NCBI RefSeq assembly: GCF_003627795.1
Contig: NZ_CP032686.1
Location: 434,001-498,000, forward strand
DNA: 64,000 bases
Direction: 5' to 3'
From: Rhizobium sp. CCGE531
Lineage (GTDB): Bacteria > Pseudomonadota > Alphaproteobacteria > Rhizobiales > Rhizobiaceae
The position numbers were made by a program, and so were the translations under genes. Numbering within the stretch: position 1 is the stretch's first letter; the number at the start of each line of letters is the position of its first letter. The notes under the pieces were generated by a model that saw nothing but the letters and a program-made list of their open reading frames with translations, was not told the origin of the DNA and ran no database searches. This document shows positions 8,930-18,279 of this stretch, piece after piece.

Positions 8930-9753
8930 CAATGGGCCTCCGGCCAGCCGATGGCCTCGATCAGGGAACGGGATACTTTTTCGCACACCTGTCGGTATTC
9001 TTCCGATGAGCGATAGAGCGGATCGCGTTCGCCACTGGTTTGCAAGGGGAAGTCGGTGTGGACGCGGCCGGGCCGCGCCTTCATGACGACGATGCGATTG
9101 GAGAGATAGGCGGACTCATAGACGGAATGCGTGACGAAAATGACGGTGATGCCTGTGGTCTGCCAGAGGCGCAGCACGTCGTCGTTGAGCTTCTGTCGAG
9201 TGATTTCATCGAGTGCGGCAAAGGGCTCATCCATCAGCAGCAGCTTCGGCTTCGTCACCAGCGCGCGGGCGATCGAAACCCGCATCTTCATGCCGCCGGA
9301 CAGCTCCCGCGGATAGGCGTCGGCGAAGTCCTGCAGACCGACCGTGGCCAATGTTTCCATGATTTGTTCGTGCGCGGCAGCCTTCGAAATACCCCTTAGC
9401 TTCAAGGGCAGGTGAACGTTGCCGAACACCGTCTTCCAGGGGAGCAGCGTCGGCTCCTGGAAGACAAAACTGATATCGCCCTCCGGCAGGCCTTGAGCAT
9501 TGATGCGCGAACTCGGCCAATCGATCCTGCCGCTGGAAGCGCCACCGAGGCCGGCGATGATGCGCAAGGCCGTCGACTTGCCGCAGCCGGAAGGACCGAG
9601 CAGGCTGATGAACTCGCCGCTCTCCACATGGAGCGACATGCCTGATAGCGCCAATGTGCCGTTCGAGAAGATCTTGGAGACCTGCTCCATGACGACGAGT
9701 GGCCGCTTGCGCGCCTCGGTTTGGGTGAACTTGGTGGCTTCAGACACTGGCAT
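8929..9753 (-). CDS. ABC transporter ATP-binding protein (SsuB/TauB-like)
   Basis: Protein of 274 residues with a complete nucleotide-binding domain: Walker A GPSGCGKST, Q-loop FVFQEPTLLPWK, signature LSGGMKMR, Walker B LLLMDEPFAALD and switch VTHSV. The HSVYESAYLSNRIVVMKARP tail is that of the nitrate/sulfonate/taurine importer subfamily. It energises import through the adjacent permease. Its start is separated from the binding-protein stop by a 150-bp gap filled by a palindromic repeat, an unusual interruption for such an operon. Confidence 0.9.
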   Translation of the reverse strand: MPVSEATKFTQTEARKRPLVVMEQVSKIFSNGTLALSGMSLHVESGEFISLLGPSGCGKSTALRIIAGLGGASSGRIDWPSSRINAQGLPEGDISFVFQEPTLLPWKTVFGNVHLPLKLRGISKAAAHEQIMETLATVGLQDFADAYPRELSGGMKMRVSIARALVTKPKLLLMDEPFAALDEITRQKLNDDVLRLWQTTGITVIFVTHSVYESAYLSNRIVVMKARPGRVHTDFPLQTSGERDPLYRSSEEYRQVCEKVSRSLIEAIGWPEAH

Positions 9754-9772
9754 GGCTCGGCTCTTTGTTGAT

Positions 9773-9898
9773 CCACCCTCCCCTTGAGGGGAGGGTCGGA
9801 GCGAAGCTCCGGGGCGGGGTAATGTGATCCGCTGAAATATCGAAATGTCACCCCCACCCGCCGCTTTGCGGCGACCTCCCCCTCAAGGGGGAGGTGCC
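9773..9898. repeat. RIME-like palindromic intergenic element
   Basis: Two GC-rich arms, each of two nested hairpins, face each other. The left arm has ACCCTCCCC paired with GGGGAGGGT (9775-9796), then CGGAGC-GAA-GCTCCG (9797-9811). The right arm has CGCCGC-TTT-GCGGCG (9860-9874), then ACCTCCCCC paired with GGGGGAGGT (9875-9896). Size and two-palindrome layout match the Rhizobium intergenic mosaic elements (RIME). It lies inside the importer operon, between the binding-protein and ATPase genes, so it would be transcribed and could affect mRNA stability or expression ratio. Confidence 0.72.
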
Positions 9899-9903
9899 AA
9901 GGC

Positions 9904-10920
9904 TTACTTCTTCAGCGACATGCCGACGCCCTTGCAGGCGAACTGCGTGTCGAACGCTTTCTTGTAGTCGATATCGGCATCGAAGAGCTTGATCTGCACC
10001 ATCTCGTCGAAGAACTTCTTGTAATGCGCCTCGGTGATGCAGCCGATGCCCTTGTCGAGGGCGTCGCCGGATTCCACGATGCCATATTCCTTCATCTTGG
10101 CGATGGAATAGGCGATCTGGCCATCCGTCATATCGGGATTGTCCTTCTTGATCAGCTCGTTGGCCGCCTTGTTGTCGCCATGGAGATAGTTGTACCAGCC
10201 CTCGACCGAGGCATTGACGAAGCGTTGCACGAGATCCGGGTTTTTGTCGACCAACGTCTTCTGCGCGGTGATCATCGTCGAATAGGGCGAATAGCCGGCA
10301 TCGGCGATCAGGAAGACTTTCGGCTTCCAGCCGGCTTGCTTCTCGATCTCATAGGGTTCCGAGGTTACATAACCCTGCTGCGCGGACTGCTTGTCGGCGA
10401 GGAAGGGCGCCGCGCTGAAATTGTAAGGCTTGAACTGCTCGTCCTTGAAGCCCGGGAAGTTCGCCTTCATCCACTCGAAATAGGTGACATAGCCGTCCTT
10501 GCTGAGAAACAGCGTCGGCAGCTTGGCGAGATCCTCGAACTTCTCCACGCCGGCATCCGGATGGGCGATCAGTACTTGCGGATCCTTCTGGAAGATCGCC
10601 GCGACATCGACGATCGGAATGCCCTGCTTGACCGCATCGATCTCCTGTTGCGGGCCGCCCATGTAGAAATCGAGCTTGCCGGAAATCAGCAAGGCCGAGT
10701 TGGCGGCATTGGGGCCGCCCTGGACGATGGTGACGTCAAGGCCATATTTTTTGTAGGTGCCGTCGGCGATGGCCTGATAGAAGCCGCCATGCTCGGCCTG
10801 GGCAAGCCAGTTGGTGCCGTAGGTGACTTTGTCGAGCGCGTTTGCGGGCTCAGCCGCAACGATTGCGGCGGCCAGACCCATGGCGGCGAAAAATGCTTTT
10901 GCCTTCAATGCATTATACAT
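9904..10920 (-). CDS. ABC transporter substrate-binding protein (NMT1/THI5-like)
   Basis: Protein of 338 residues. A signal peptide covers about residues 1-28, with likely cleavage after PANA. The mature start LDKVTYGTNWLAQAEHGGFY has the WxxxxEHGGFYQA pattern of the NMT1/SsuA-like family, whose members bind pyrimidine precursors, riboflavin, nitrate or sulfonates. It is periplasmic and should hand the ligand to the permease and ATPase downstream. It is the first gene of the operon, divergent from a LysR gene, with a dyad between them. Ligand unknown, but a cyclic nitrogen compound fits the neighbours. Confidence 0.86.
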   Translation of the reverse strand: MYNALKAKAFFAAMGLAAAIVAAEPANALDKVTYGTNWLAQAEHGGFYQAIADGTYKKYGLDVTIVQGGPNAANSALLISGKLDFYMGGPQQEIDAVKQGIPIVDVAAIFQKDPQVLIAHPDAGVEKFEDLAKLPTLFLSKDGYVTYFEWMKANFPGFKDEQFKPYNFSAAPFLADKQSAQQGYVTSEPYEIEKQAGWKPKVFLIADAGYSPYSTMITAQKTLVDKNPDLVQRFVNASVEGWYNYLHGDNKAANELIKKDNPDMTDGQIAYSIAKMKEYGIVESGDALDKGIGCITEAHYKKFFDEMVQIKLFDADIDYKKAFDTQFACKGVGMSLKK

Positions 10921-11001
10921 GGCTGACTGTTCCCCTTATCTGCCATGGGACGTCATTGTCGAAGCCCATTTCCCGCATTTGAGCGGTTGCCTTGCGCTTT
11001 G

Positions 11002-11036
11002 AAAAGCATCAAAATTCGTGCGCATTGATGCCTTTT
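11002..11036. promoter_or_regulatory. Putative LysR operator in divergent promoter region
   Basis: GCATCAA (11006-11012) and TTGATGC (11025-11031) form a perfect 7-bp inverted repeat with 12 bases between. Flanking AAAA and CTTTT extend the symmetry. It lies between the divergent binding-protein gene and LysR gene, where LysR regulators usually bind. Confidence 0.55.
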
Positions 11037-11104
11037 CGGCATCTGTTCCCGGGCTTGTGCCTAAATTGTGCGGCCTGGGCAAAAATTAAGCAATGGGAAC
11101 GCAT

Positions 11105-12073
11105 ATGCTGCACTCGAGACGGCTTCTCTACATCAACGAAATTGCCCGCTGCGGCTCGATCCGCAAGGCGGCGGCGCGGCTCAATATCGCTTCATCGGCG
11201 ATCAACCGGCAGATTCTGGCGCTGGAGGAGGAAATGGGGGCGCCGCTCTTCGAGCGCCTGCCGCGTGGCCTGCGGCTGACGGCGGCCGGCGAGCTCTGCA
11301 TCGAGCACATCCGCGAGGTATTGAAGAATTACGAGCGGCTGGAGGGTCGCATTCGCAGTCTCAAGATGCAGCAGGCCGGCAAGGTCAGGATCGTCGCGAC
11401 GGTCGGCCTTGCCGCCGGACCTCTGCCCGATATCATCGCCCGCTTCCTCCTGGAACATCCGAGGGTCTTCATCCAGCTGCGCAACGATGCCGGCTCGACC
11501 ACCATGGCGCCGGTGGTTTCCGGAGAAGTCGATATCGGGCTGGGTTTCAACATACCGGCGACGCCCGGCATCCGCTCACTCGGCAATTTCGACATACCGA
11601 TCGGCGTCGTGCTGCCGCCCGGGCACCCGTTGATCGGACCGGGGCCGATCAATCTTGCCGATGTCGTCGAGGAGCGGCTGCTGCTGGCGCAGCCCGGAAG
11701 CAGCCTGCGCGATGTCATCAATCTGACGCTGGCTCGCCTTTCCGTGCAGGTCGAGCCGGTGCTGGAGAGCAATGCGTCGGAAATGCTGAAGCAGCTGGTG
11801 AAATGCGGGGCAGGGCTGACGCTGCTCAATCCGCTCGACGTCATCACCGAGTGCCGGCGCGGGGAGCTGGTCTTTCGGCCGATCGCCGAGCCCCATTCCC
11901 GGCCCCAGCCCATGAAACTTTTCGCCCGCACGCGGGCGCCGCTCGATGCCGCCACCAGCCTTTTCGCCGAGTACCTGCTGGCGGAACTTGCTGGAATGGT
12001 GGAGGAGCTGCAGGCGAAAGGGCATATCATCATGCCCTCTGAGCGCCGCCGTTCGGACGCCTATTTCGAATAG
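11105..12073 (+). CDS. LysR-family transcriptional regulator
   Basis: Protein of 322 residues. The N-terminal winged helix reads LLYINEIARCGSIRKAAARL followed by NIASSAINRQI, and the C-terminal part is the periplasmic-binding-like effector domain. The ATG at 11105 is preferred over 11093 because GGGAA lies 5 bases before it. It is divergent from the importer operon and converges with the creatininase gene, overlapping it by 13 bp. It probably senses the imported compound or a breakdown product and controls the operon at 4761-10920. Confidence 0.87.
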   Translation: MLHSRRLLYINEIARCGSIRKAAARLNIASSAINRQILALEEEMGAPLFERLPRGLRLTAAGELCIEHIREVLKNYERLEGRIRSLKMQQAGKVRIVATVGLAAGPLPDIIARFLLEHPRVFIQLRNDAGSTTMAPVVSGEVDIGLGFNIPATPGIRSLGNFDIPIGVVLPPGHPLIGPGPINLADVVEERLLLAQPGSSLRDVINLTLARLSVQVEPVLESNASEMLKQLVKCGAGLTLLNPLDVITECRRGELVFRPIAEPHSRPQPMKLFARTRAPLDAATSLFAEYLLAELAGMVEELQAKGHIIMPSERRRSDAYFE

Positions 12074-12858
12074 AGGTTGGAGAGCGGATAGTCGCGCAGG
12101 TCGCGCAGCATCTCGACGAAGCCGGCGATCTGGTGCCGGCAGATGAGCGCGCCCTTTTCCGCCGTGCCAGCCGTGGCATTACCGACCACGCCGTTCGGAT
12201 TGAGGTCATGCGCGATCCAGGCGAGCGAATGCGGCGGCAGCGGCTGCAGATATTTGGAATGTTCCTTCATCCACTCAGCTTTAGAGGCGAAATTCTCAGC
12301 CTTCTCCATCCGCACGAGCTCGGGCCGGAAATGCAGCATGAGCGAGGTTTCGACATCGCCGCCATGGATGCCGAAGCGCTGCTCGTGCTCGTCGATCATG
12401 CCATCAGGCGTGCCGAAGCGGCTCCATTGCGTGGCGACGACGGCCATCTGGTGGCGCACGCGCAACTCGCGCGCGACGATGCCCATGATGTCGAGATTGC
12501 CGCCATGGGAATTGACGATGACCATCTTGCGGATACCGGCCTCGGCGACCTTCGTACCGATCGCCGTCCATACCGGGATCAGCAGCTCCGCGCCGAGCGA
12601 CAGCGTGCCGGGACCGTAGATATGCTCGTTGGCCTTGCCGATTTCCTGCATTGGCAGCACAAGAAAATCGAGATCGCCGGGGCGCTGGACCTTCAGTTCC
12701 GCCAGCATACCCGTAGCGATCGCGACATCGGTTGCGATCGGCAGATGCGGGCCGTGCTGCTCCGTCGAGGCGATCGGCAGGATGGCGATCGTGGTGTCGG
12801 CCGAGAGATCGGCGAAATCATATGTGTTGAGTTCATTCCAATAGAAGGGCTTCGCCAT
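12061..12858 (-). CDS. Creatininase-family amidohydrolase
   Basis: Protein of 265 residues. STEQHGPHLPIATD holds the Glu, His and Asp metal ligands of the creatininase family. VNSHGGN and IHGGDVETSLML are the other conserved blocks. Family members hydrolyse cyclic or linear amides (creatinine, formamidopyrimidines such as ArfB, mycofactocin peptide). The second ATG at 12858 is chosen because AGAGG lies 8 bases before it. It faces the LysR gene of the amidohydrolase/ABC cluster and is a good candidate for the ring-opening step there. Confidence 0.84.
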   Translation of the reverse strand: MAKPFYWNELNTYDFADLSADTTIAILPIASTEQHGPHLPIATDVAIATGMLAELKVQRPGDLDFLVLPMQEIGKANEHIYGPGTLSLGAELLIPVWTAIGTKVAEAGIRKMVIVNSHGGNLDIMGIVARELRVRHQMAVVATQWSRFGTPDGMIDEHEQRFGIHGGDVETSLMLHFRPELVRMEKAENFASKAEWMKEHSKYLQPLPPHSLAWIAHDLNPNGVVGNATAGTAEKGALICRHQIAGFVEMLRDLRDYPLSNLYSK

Positions 12859-13094
12859 GGCCATATCCTCTCGCCAGCGTCTCGTCGCTCAACGGATACG
12901 GCAAGGTTGGTGGCGGTGGAAAGCATCAATTTGCGGCCATGCCGCTGCCTTTTTGAGCGCGCCTGCGCGCCTGGAGCGCTTCAGTTTTTCTCAGAATCCC
13001 TGAACGGCTCTATCTCTTTGTTGTCTCGCAATTCCGGAAGGAAAACCGCCGGCTTTCGAAGAGAGAGCCGGGGATATCATGATTTTTAGAATGC

Positions 13095-13128
13095 AAAAAA
13101 AGAAGGTCCGGAGGGAAACCGGACCTTC
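13095..13128 (-). terminator. Rho-independent terminator of the porin gene
   Basis: GAAGGTCCGG (13102-13111) pairs perfectly with CCGGACCTTC (13119-13128) around a 7-base loop. Seven adenines (13095-13101) give a U7 run in the minus-strand transcript. It lies 52 bp past the porin stop. Confidence 0.9.
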
Positions 13129-13179
13129 CTCCCATTCTGATCGGAGGTCTATTTCAGATCAGATTAGATCTGAATAGGC

Positions 13180-14229
13180 TTAGAAGCTGCGCTGGAAGCG
13201 GAGAATACCAGCCCACTGGTCCTGATTGATGGAGTCCCAGTTGGTGTAGGATACTTCCGGCATGACGAGCAGGTTCTTAACCGGGTTCCACTTGACGTTC
13301 GTCGTAGCAGCGAAGGTCTTGTTGTCGGTGTAGGCGAGCTGCAGGTTCCACTTCAGCTTTTCGTTGATCGGAACGCCAACGCCACCCCAAACGGCCCAAT
13401 CGCCCCAGCTCTGGCCGATCGAGTCGCCAGGCGCATACTTGTTGAGCTTGTCGCCGTCGGTGTTCCAGCCGCCCATCAAAAAGGCCGAGAATACGCCGAA
13501 GTCAGCGTCGACGCGAGCCTTGATGGCGCCTTCTTCAACGATCGAGTCGTAACCACCAACGAGCTTGAAGGCCCATGCGCCGGCCTTGTAGCCAACACCG
13601 GCAACAGCGTCCGGAGCGTAGTGGTTGTGGCTGTCTTCGCCGTTGGCGCCAACAGCGCTCGGGCCCGAGTTGCTGTCTTCAACCGAGATCACAGCCGTGA
13701 AGCCGTTGCCGGCATCGTAGTTGTAGGTGATCTGGTTCAGTTCGTACGGACCATCAGCGATTACGTCGTCGTTGATGACGTCGCCGGCATAACCGGTGAA
13801 GACGTTGAACTGCGAGTCTTCCTTACCAACGGTGAAGCCGCCGAGGCTGATGCTGGCGTGCAGCAGGTTCGTCTTGGTCGAACCACCTTCCTGCCAATCC
13901 CAACGCAGTTCAGTGTTGGTCTTCAGCGGGCCGTATTCGGTGTCCGAAGCCGTCTGCACCTGCAGCTCGGCGCGGGTGTGCCAAAGCGTGCCGAAATGCG
14001 TGTCCGGGGTGTAAGCGTCGAACCACTTGCCTTCGGTACGAACCTTGCCGCCGATCTTGAGGCAGGTTTCCGTGCCCGGGATGAAGAAGTAGCCAGCGCC
14101 GAAAGCATCGCAGATGCGAACGTATTCCAGGGGCTCCGGCTCGGCAGCTACGATAGCGTCTGCTGCGTGAGCACCGGAAACTGCTGCGAGAGCAGCAGCG
14201 GAGCCGAGAAGAAGGCTCTTGATATTCAT
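13180..14229 (-). CDS. ropA: Outer-membrane porin, rhizobial RopA/Omp2b type
   Basis: Protein of 349 residues of the alphaproteobacterial Porin_2 family. A signal peptide runs to about residue 22 (SGAHA before ADAIVAAEPEP). The conserved RICDAFGAGYFFIPGTETCL block with its two cysteines begins the mature protein, which ends in RFQRSF with the C-terminal Phe of outer-membrane beta-barrels. It should form a trimeric general diffusion pore. Codon use is that of a highly expressed gene. It is monocistronic, with a strong terminator downstream and a long AT-rich region upstream. The symbol is a family-level assignment; rhizobia often have several paralogues. Confidence 0.88.
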   Translation of the reverse strand: MNIKSLLLGSAAALAAVSGAHAADAIVAAEPEPLEYVRICDAFGAGYFFIPGTETCLKIGGKVRTEGKWFDAYTPDTHFGTLWHTRAELQVQTASDTEYGPLKTNTELRWDWQEGGSTKTNLLHASISLGGFTVGKEDSQFNVFTGYAGDVINDDVIADGPYELNQITYNYDAGNGFTAVISVEDSNSGPSAVGANGEDSHNHYAPDAVAGVGYKAGAWAFKLVGGYDSIVEEGAIKARVDADFGVFSAFLMGGWNTDGDKLNKYAPGDSIGQSWGDWAVWGGVGVPINEKLKWNLQLAYTDNKTFAATTNVKWNPVKNLLVMPEVSYTNWDSINQDQWAGILRFQRSF

Positions 14230-14934
14230 TTTTTCTCCAATCGCTTTGCCGGATCAGAACAATGTCGGTGACTACCCGCTACGTTCCATCTATCCGGCTG
14301 TTCCCTCTTGCGGAACGTCACAGGATGTCCGCGCACGCAAACTAGCGAGGCCACGCCGGCATCGAAATACAATAGTTTCGTATTTTTCTGTAATTCCAGA
14401 CATAAAAGCGTCATAGATGCAAAAATACATCAGAATCTATCAATATAGATGAGTCAATCATAAGCATGCTAACGGGATATACTATATAAACATGCGAGAT
14501 GTATGTTATTTCCTTCAAAAATCAACCAAATAGTAAGTCTATATTACAAACTATACTGATTTTTGCCCTCGATTCGGTCCGTCAGCCGCGAGAAATCGGA
14601 ACCCGCCAATATTGGGCAAGCGATCCGTCAGCGATGGTTGCGGAACGGCGCATTTGGCGGCTGCATTCAAATTGACGGAATGGCGCCGCATCGATGGGTG
14701 GCTGGAGAAAGCTTCGATTGGCTGGGAGATATTGCCATGGGCGTCCGCATGACGTTATCCGCGGGCCGTTCCGGGGGAGGGTCCGCATCGGACGTCATTG
14801 TGAGGAGGGGCTCAACCCCGCGCCAACGTATCGCCATCTTCGCGATGCGGTCGGCGACGCCGAAGAGGTTATCGGCAATCATGAAAGGTTATCTATTCCA
14901 GGCGCCGGTCCGGGAAATGGACCGGGCGCGTTTT
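14230..14934. other. Porin upstream region plus unassigned sequence
   Basis: The first 340 bp (about 14230-14570) are strikingly AT-rich and should hold the porin promoter and a leader. The remainder returns to high G+C without a recognisable gene. A hairpin of CCGGTCC and GGACCGG lies just beyond the 14935 gene's stop (about 14904-14924) and may act as a terminator, though without a clear U run on the minus strand. Confidence 0.45.
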
Positions 14935-16497
14935 CTATCCCGCGGACGGGTAGAACCAAGCATAGCCGAAATGGAACCGATCCGGGTCTTTCCCATAGTA
15001 ATAAGGAATGGCGGCATCGTTCTGTGCTGGCAAGGTGACCGAGCTGCCGAATTTCGCCGTCAGCCACCTCTTGAGGTCGTCGGGCATGGACGAAGCGTGT
15101 CCATCACGCTCGTTCCACACCAGCAAGACCGGCCCGTTCCCCAAAGCCTGGCGGTCAAGATCGGATGCGGGGTATGCCGTGGATATTACGGCCGTATCCG
15201 GCATATTGGCGCGGATGTTGCCCGCCTTGAGCCATGCCGTCGTCACGACGGCCACCGGTCGCTTGCCTTCCGCGGCGATCGCCTTGTTCAGAAACGCGCC
15301 GTAGGGCGTATTCAAATGCTGATATGAATCGAACAGTTTCGGGAAGACAGTGCTTGCCGTCAGGATGAGGGGGAGGGCGATCATCAGGCCGAAAGACAGA
15401 TAGAAGGATCTCTTTATGTCGGATGGGTTTTGCGCGCCGGCGGCCTCAAGCTTCAGGCAGAAGTAGAGCGGCACCAGAAACAGAAAAGGAAGAAGCCAGC
15501 GGTCGCGAAATTCCGTGAGGGTCGTGATCAGGATCAGGGCGAACAATATGGCCGCCGTGCTCAAGAATATTTTTTCAAAGAAATTCACCCATTCGCTTTT
15601 AAACCTAAGCGACTGTAGAAACGAGCGGCGAAAGACGATCAGGAAGATCGCAAAGGTGGGCGCGATGATGACGATGCTGATCTTGATCAGTTCGACAACG
15701 CCATGGCCGATATCGGAAAGCTTCTCCCCTTGAGCCTGTTCCGACATGGTTGCGACGGTGGAGGTGAGGACCAGATCCATGTTCGACAACATCCACATCG
15801 CGTGTGGCAGGAACACGAGAATGGCCAGGGCCAACGTCATCACAAAGCGCTTGTCCAGCAGCCTTGAGCGCCCTTGCGGATGAAAAACGACCGCTGCAAA
15901 GACGCTCGCGATGATCAGCGCGAAATTGTACTTCGTGAGCAATCCAAGCCCTGCCCACAAGCCCATCATGGCGTAGGAGGTGAATGTCGGCTTGCGAATA
16001 GTCTTCACGACGAAATAGATGAAAGCGATCACTGCGAGAAGCGTGCCGACAGTGTGCGTCAGGTCCCGCTGCGCCTGCCAGAACATCTGGGGGATGGTCA
16101 GAAGGGATAGCGTCGCGACAGCCGCCAGGCGCTTGTCCTCCAAAAGAAGTCGCGCCAGTTTATGATAGGCGAAATAGACGAGGAAAAGCAGGATGTTCTT
16201 CAGCACGGCGAGCGATGCGACGCTGGTGCCGAAGGCTTCAAACACCCCGTATTGAAGCCAATTGTAAAGCGGCGGCTGCGCGTCATACCCCCAGGACAGC
16301 CACTGGTTGACCACGAATTGCTGCGCTTCGTCTATTCGCACCGAGCTCGAAAGAGAAATCCGCACGACAGCCTGCACCGCAAAATATATCGCGAGGACCC
16401 AGGTCACCCACCGGAATTCATCGGATGATTGACTGGTCGCGGGCGATGTTCTTCGGGCGGGGAAGCGCGAAGAAAAGACGTTAGGCAAAATGCTCAT
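14935..16497 (-). CDS. Membrane glycosyltransferase, GT39/ArnT-like
   Basis: Protein of 520 residues with roughly ten hydrophobic segments. The first periplasmic loop has SVRIDEAQQFVVNQWLSWGY followed by DAQPPLYNWLQY, the acidic DE motif of dolichyl/undecaprenyl-phosphate-sugar transferases (GT39/GT83). The C-terminal third is a soluble periplasmic domain, as in ArnT. It should move a sugar from a lipid carrier onto lipid A, polysaccharide or protein at the periplasmic face. It stands alone between the porin region and a 540-bp gap. Confidence 0.8.
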   Translation of the reverse strand: MSILPNVFSSRFPARRTSPATSQSSDEFRWVTWVLAIYFAVQAVVRISLSSSVRIDEAQQFVVNQWLSWGYDAQPPLYNWLQYGVFEAFGTSVASLAVLKNILLFLVYFAYHKLARLLLEDKRLAAVATLSLLTIPQMFWQAQRDLTHTVGTLLAVIAFIYFVVKTIRKPTFTSYAMMGLWAGLGLLTKYNFALIIASVFAAVVFHPQGRSRLLDKRFVMTLALAILVFLPHAMWMLSNMDLVLTSTVATMSEQAQGEKLSDIGHGVVELIKISIVIIAPTFAIFLIVFRRSFLQSLRFKSEWVNFFEKIFLSTAAILFALILITTLTEFRDRWLLPFLFLVPLYFCLKLEAAGAQNPSDIKRSFYLSFGLMIALPLILTASTVFPKLFDSYQHLNTPYGAFLNKAIAAEGKRPVAVVTTAWLKAGNIRANMPDTAVISTAYPASDLDRQALGNGPVLLVWNERDGHASSMPDDLKRWLTAKFGSSVTLPAQNDAAIPYYYGKDPDRFHFGYAWFYPSAG

Positions 16498-17037
16498 TCA
16501 ACTCTCCATGCTATCGGCTATCGCGTCCCAGGCGTATCTGTCAACCATCGCAGGACGGTTCGCGTTCATAAGGCAATCGTGATCCCAAAAATGTTTACCG
16601 TGTAATTTCAATAATTTAAATTTAAGCGGGCAAAGAATCGTTGGCTGCGCGAAAACTCTACGCGAAGTGTGCGACGGGATTTTTGCCGAATGATTTCAAC
16701 GCTGCCGTCCGAAAGACCTCATTGCCGCTGCTGATATGAGTTACAGCGGTCTTCGGGATGACAGGCGAATGCCGGCCACATCTTGATCATTCCGAAGCCG
16801 GCTTTGTCCAGATAGTCCTGAATTACGGATACCGGCATCCCAAACCGCCAAGCGCCGCGCGTTTTTTAAGACGCGCCAAAGTCGCTGTAACACTGAAATT
16901 ATGCAGTAGCCGTTCCAGAGCGGCGAAGGCTGGGCTTTACCCGGCTGCCGAAACTGAATATCGAAGCACGGCCTTCGGAAGGGCCGGAAGACGGCCTGTG
17001 GCGCAATCATACGCTTAGGCGCGAGGCACGGACGATA
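16498..17037. other. Intergenic region, no gene recognised
   Basis: Contains an AT-rich patch (about 16560-16640) that may be the promoter of the glycosyltransferase gene. A GGCCTTCGGAAGGGCC-type hairpin near 16970-16985 is downstream of the adenylate cyclase on the minus strand. No coding sequence with family features was seen. Confidence 0.4.
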
Positions 17038-18249
17038 TCATTCCGTGCGCGTGATCGCAAAAAGCTCCATCGCTTCGGCGAAGCCCTTTAATTGCTGCTG
17101 TCCGATCGAGATTGCGTCGGCGATCTCCGCTTTTTGCCGGAAGGAGGCTGAGAAAAGGAGCGCTTCGCCCCTCTCGCTGCAGATGCTCTGAATGCGGCTG
17201 ACGATGTTGACGTCGGGGCCGATCAAGGTGAAATCCAGGCGGTTGCCGGAGCCGACATTGCCATAGCTGACCTCGCCATAGTGCAGCGCAATGCCGACCT
17301 TGACGCGGATGCCGTCATATTCGAAGCCGCCTATTTCATCGAGAATTGTTTTCGCCGAAGCCAGTGCGGAACCGCAGGCGCCGGCTGCATCGACGCCCGG
17401 GAAGAAGGCGAGAACGGCATCGCCCATGAATTTCAGCACTTCACCGCCCTCGCGGGTAATTGCGGGTACCACCTTGTCGAAATAGGCGTTGAGGAGACCG
17501 AGGACGGTGCTGCCGGGCAGCCGGTTGGAAAGTTCGGTGAAGCCGCGTAAGTCGCAGAGCAGAAGTGCTGCCTCCATGGATTCGATCTCGCCGCGGCGGA
17601 TATGTCCGGCAAGGATCCGGCTGGCCGTCATCGGGCCGATATAGGTATCGAGAAGGCTAAGTTCGCATTGTCTGAGAACGCGCAGTTCGCAGGTGTTGCG
17701 CAGCGCCGGCAGTATGCGCTCGATCACGTCCTGTTCGGCCGATGTGAAACCACCAGGGCGCCGTGTGCCGAAGACGGCGGTGCTGATAGGCCCGTCGGCA
17801 TTGCAGAGCGGCGCCACGACCAGCTGAACCAGCCCGCGGCCGTAAAAGACGTCGATATGCTGCCAGCGCCCATGCGGGCTCTCGCCCGGGCCGACGACCA
17901 GCAGTTCGCGCAGCTCCTGCGCCTTCACGAGCGGCGTATTGGCCAGCGCGAGACGGGTGCCATGCTCCCGATCATGTATCTCGACCGGCTCGCCGGGTGC
18001 CCAGGCAAAGGTGCGGCCGATGAATTCAGGATGCAGCGTCGTCAGGTGCAGGGTCAGTCGGTCGACGGGAAGGCCGAGCGCCCGCAGGCGGCGTCCAAGG
18101 CCTGCGACAAGGCCCGCCTCATCGAGGGTGTGGCATTCGTCGCCGGTCAACCATTCGACGAGGCTTAGGGTTGCCCCGGTATTGATGCCGCCACGCAGCG
18201 CTCTGCGGTTAGCTGTTGCGGCTTCTGGCATGTCGTGCAGCAAAGTCAT
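17038..18249 (-). CDS. Adenylate/guanylate cyclase (class III)
   Basis: Protein of 403 residues. The C-terminal cyclase domain shows the two metal aspartates in LLCDLRGFTELS and LKFMGDAVLAFF, the Lys of EVLKFMGD, and TLIGPDVNIVSRI with the purine-site Asp and the transition-state Asn and Arg. Catalytic residues therefore look complete and of adenylate type. The N-terminal half resembles the sensory part of rhizobial cyclases and has no membrane segment. It begins 30 bp after the EmrB-like gene, so cAMP synthesis appears tied to the efflux operon. Confidence 0.86.
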   Translation of the reverse strand: MTLLHDMPEAATANRRALRGGINTGATLSLVEWLTGDECHTLDEAGLVAGLGRRLRALGLPVDRLTLHLTTLHPEFIGRTFAWAPGEPVEIHDREHGTRLALANTPLVKAQELRELLVVGPGESPHGRWQHIDVFYGRGLVQLVVAPLCNADGPISTAVFGTRRPGGFTSAEQDVIERILPALRNTCELRVLRQCELSLLDTYIGPMTASRILAGHIRRGEIESMEAALLLCDLRGFTELSNRLPGSTVLGLLNAYFDKVVPAITREGGEVLKFMGDAVLAFFPGVDAAGACGSALASAKTILDEIGGFEYDGIRVKVGIALHYGEVSYGNVGSGNRLDFTLIGPDVNIVSRIQSICSERGEALLFSASFRQKAEIADAISIGQQQLKGFAEAMELFAITRTE

Positions 18250-18279
18250 GGTTATCTCCTGCTCGTTGAGGCGCGGCGC

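Noticed and set aside
11068..12042. 324-codon plus-strand frame overlapping the LysR gene
   Set aside because: Alternative frame with Arg/Gly/Ala-rich low-complexity sequence; the LysR frame has a full helix-turn-helix.
14563..15327. 254-codon plus-strand frame before and across the GT39-like gene
   Set aside because: Its second half is antisense to the glycosyltransferase and its first half lacks any recognisable domain.
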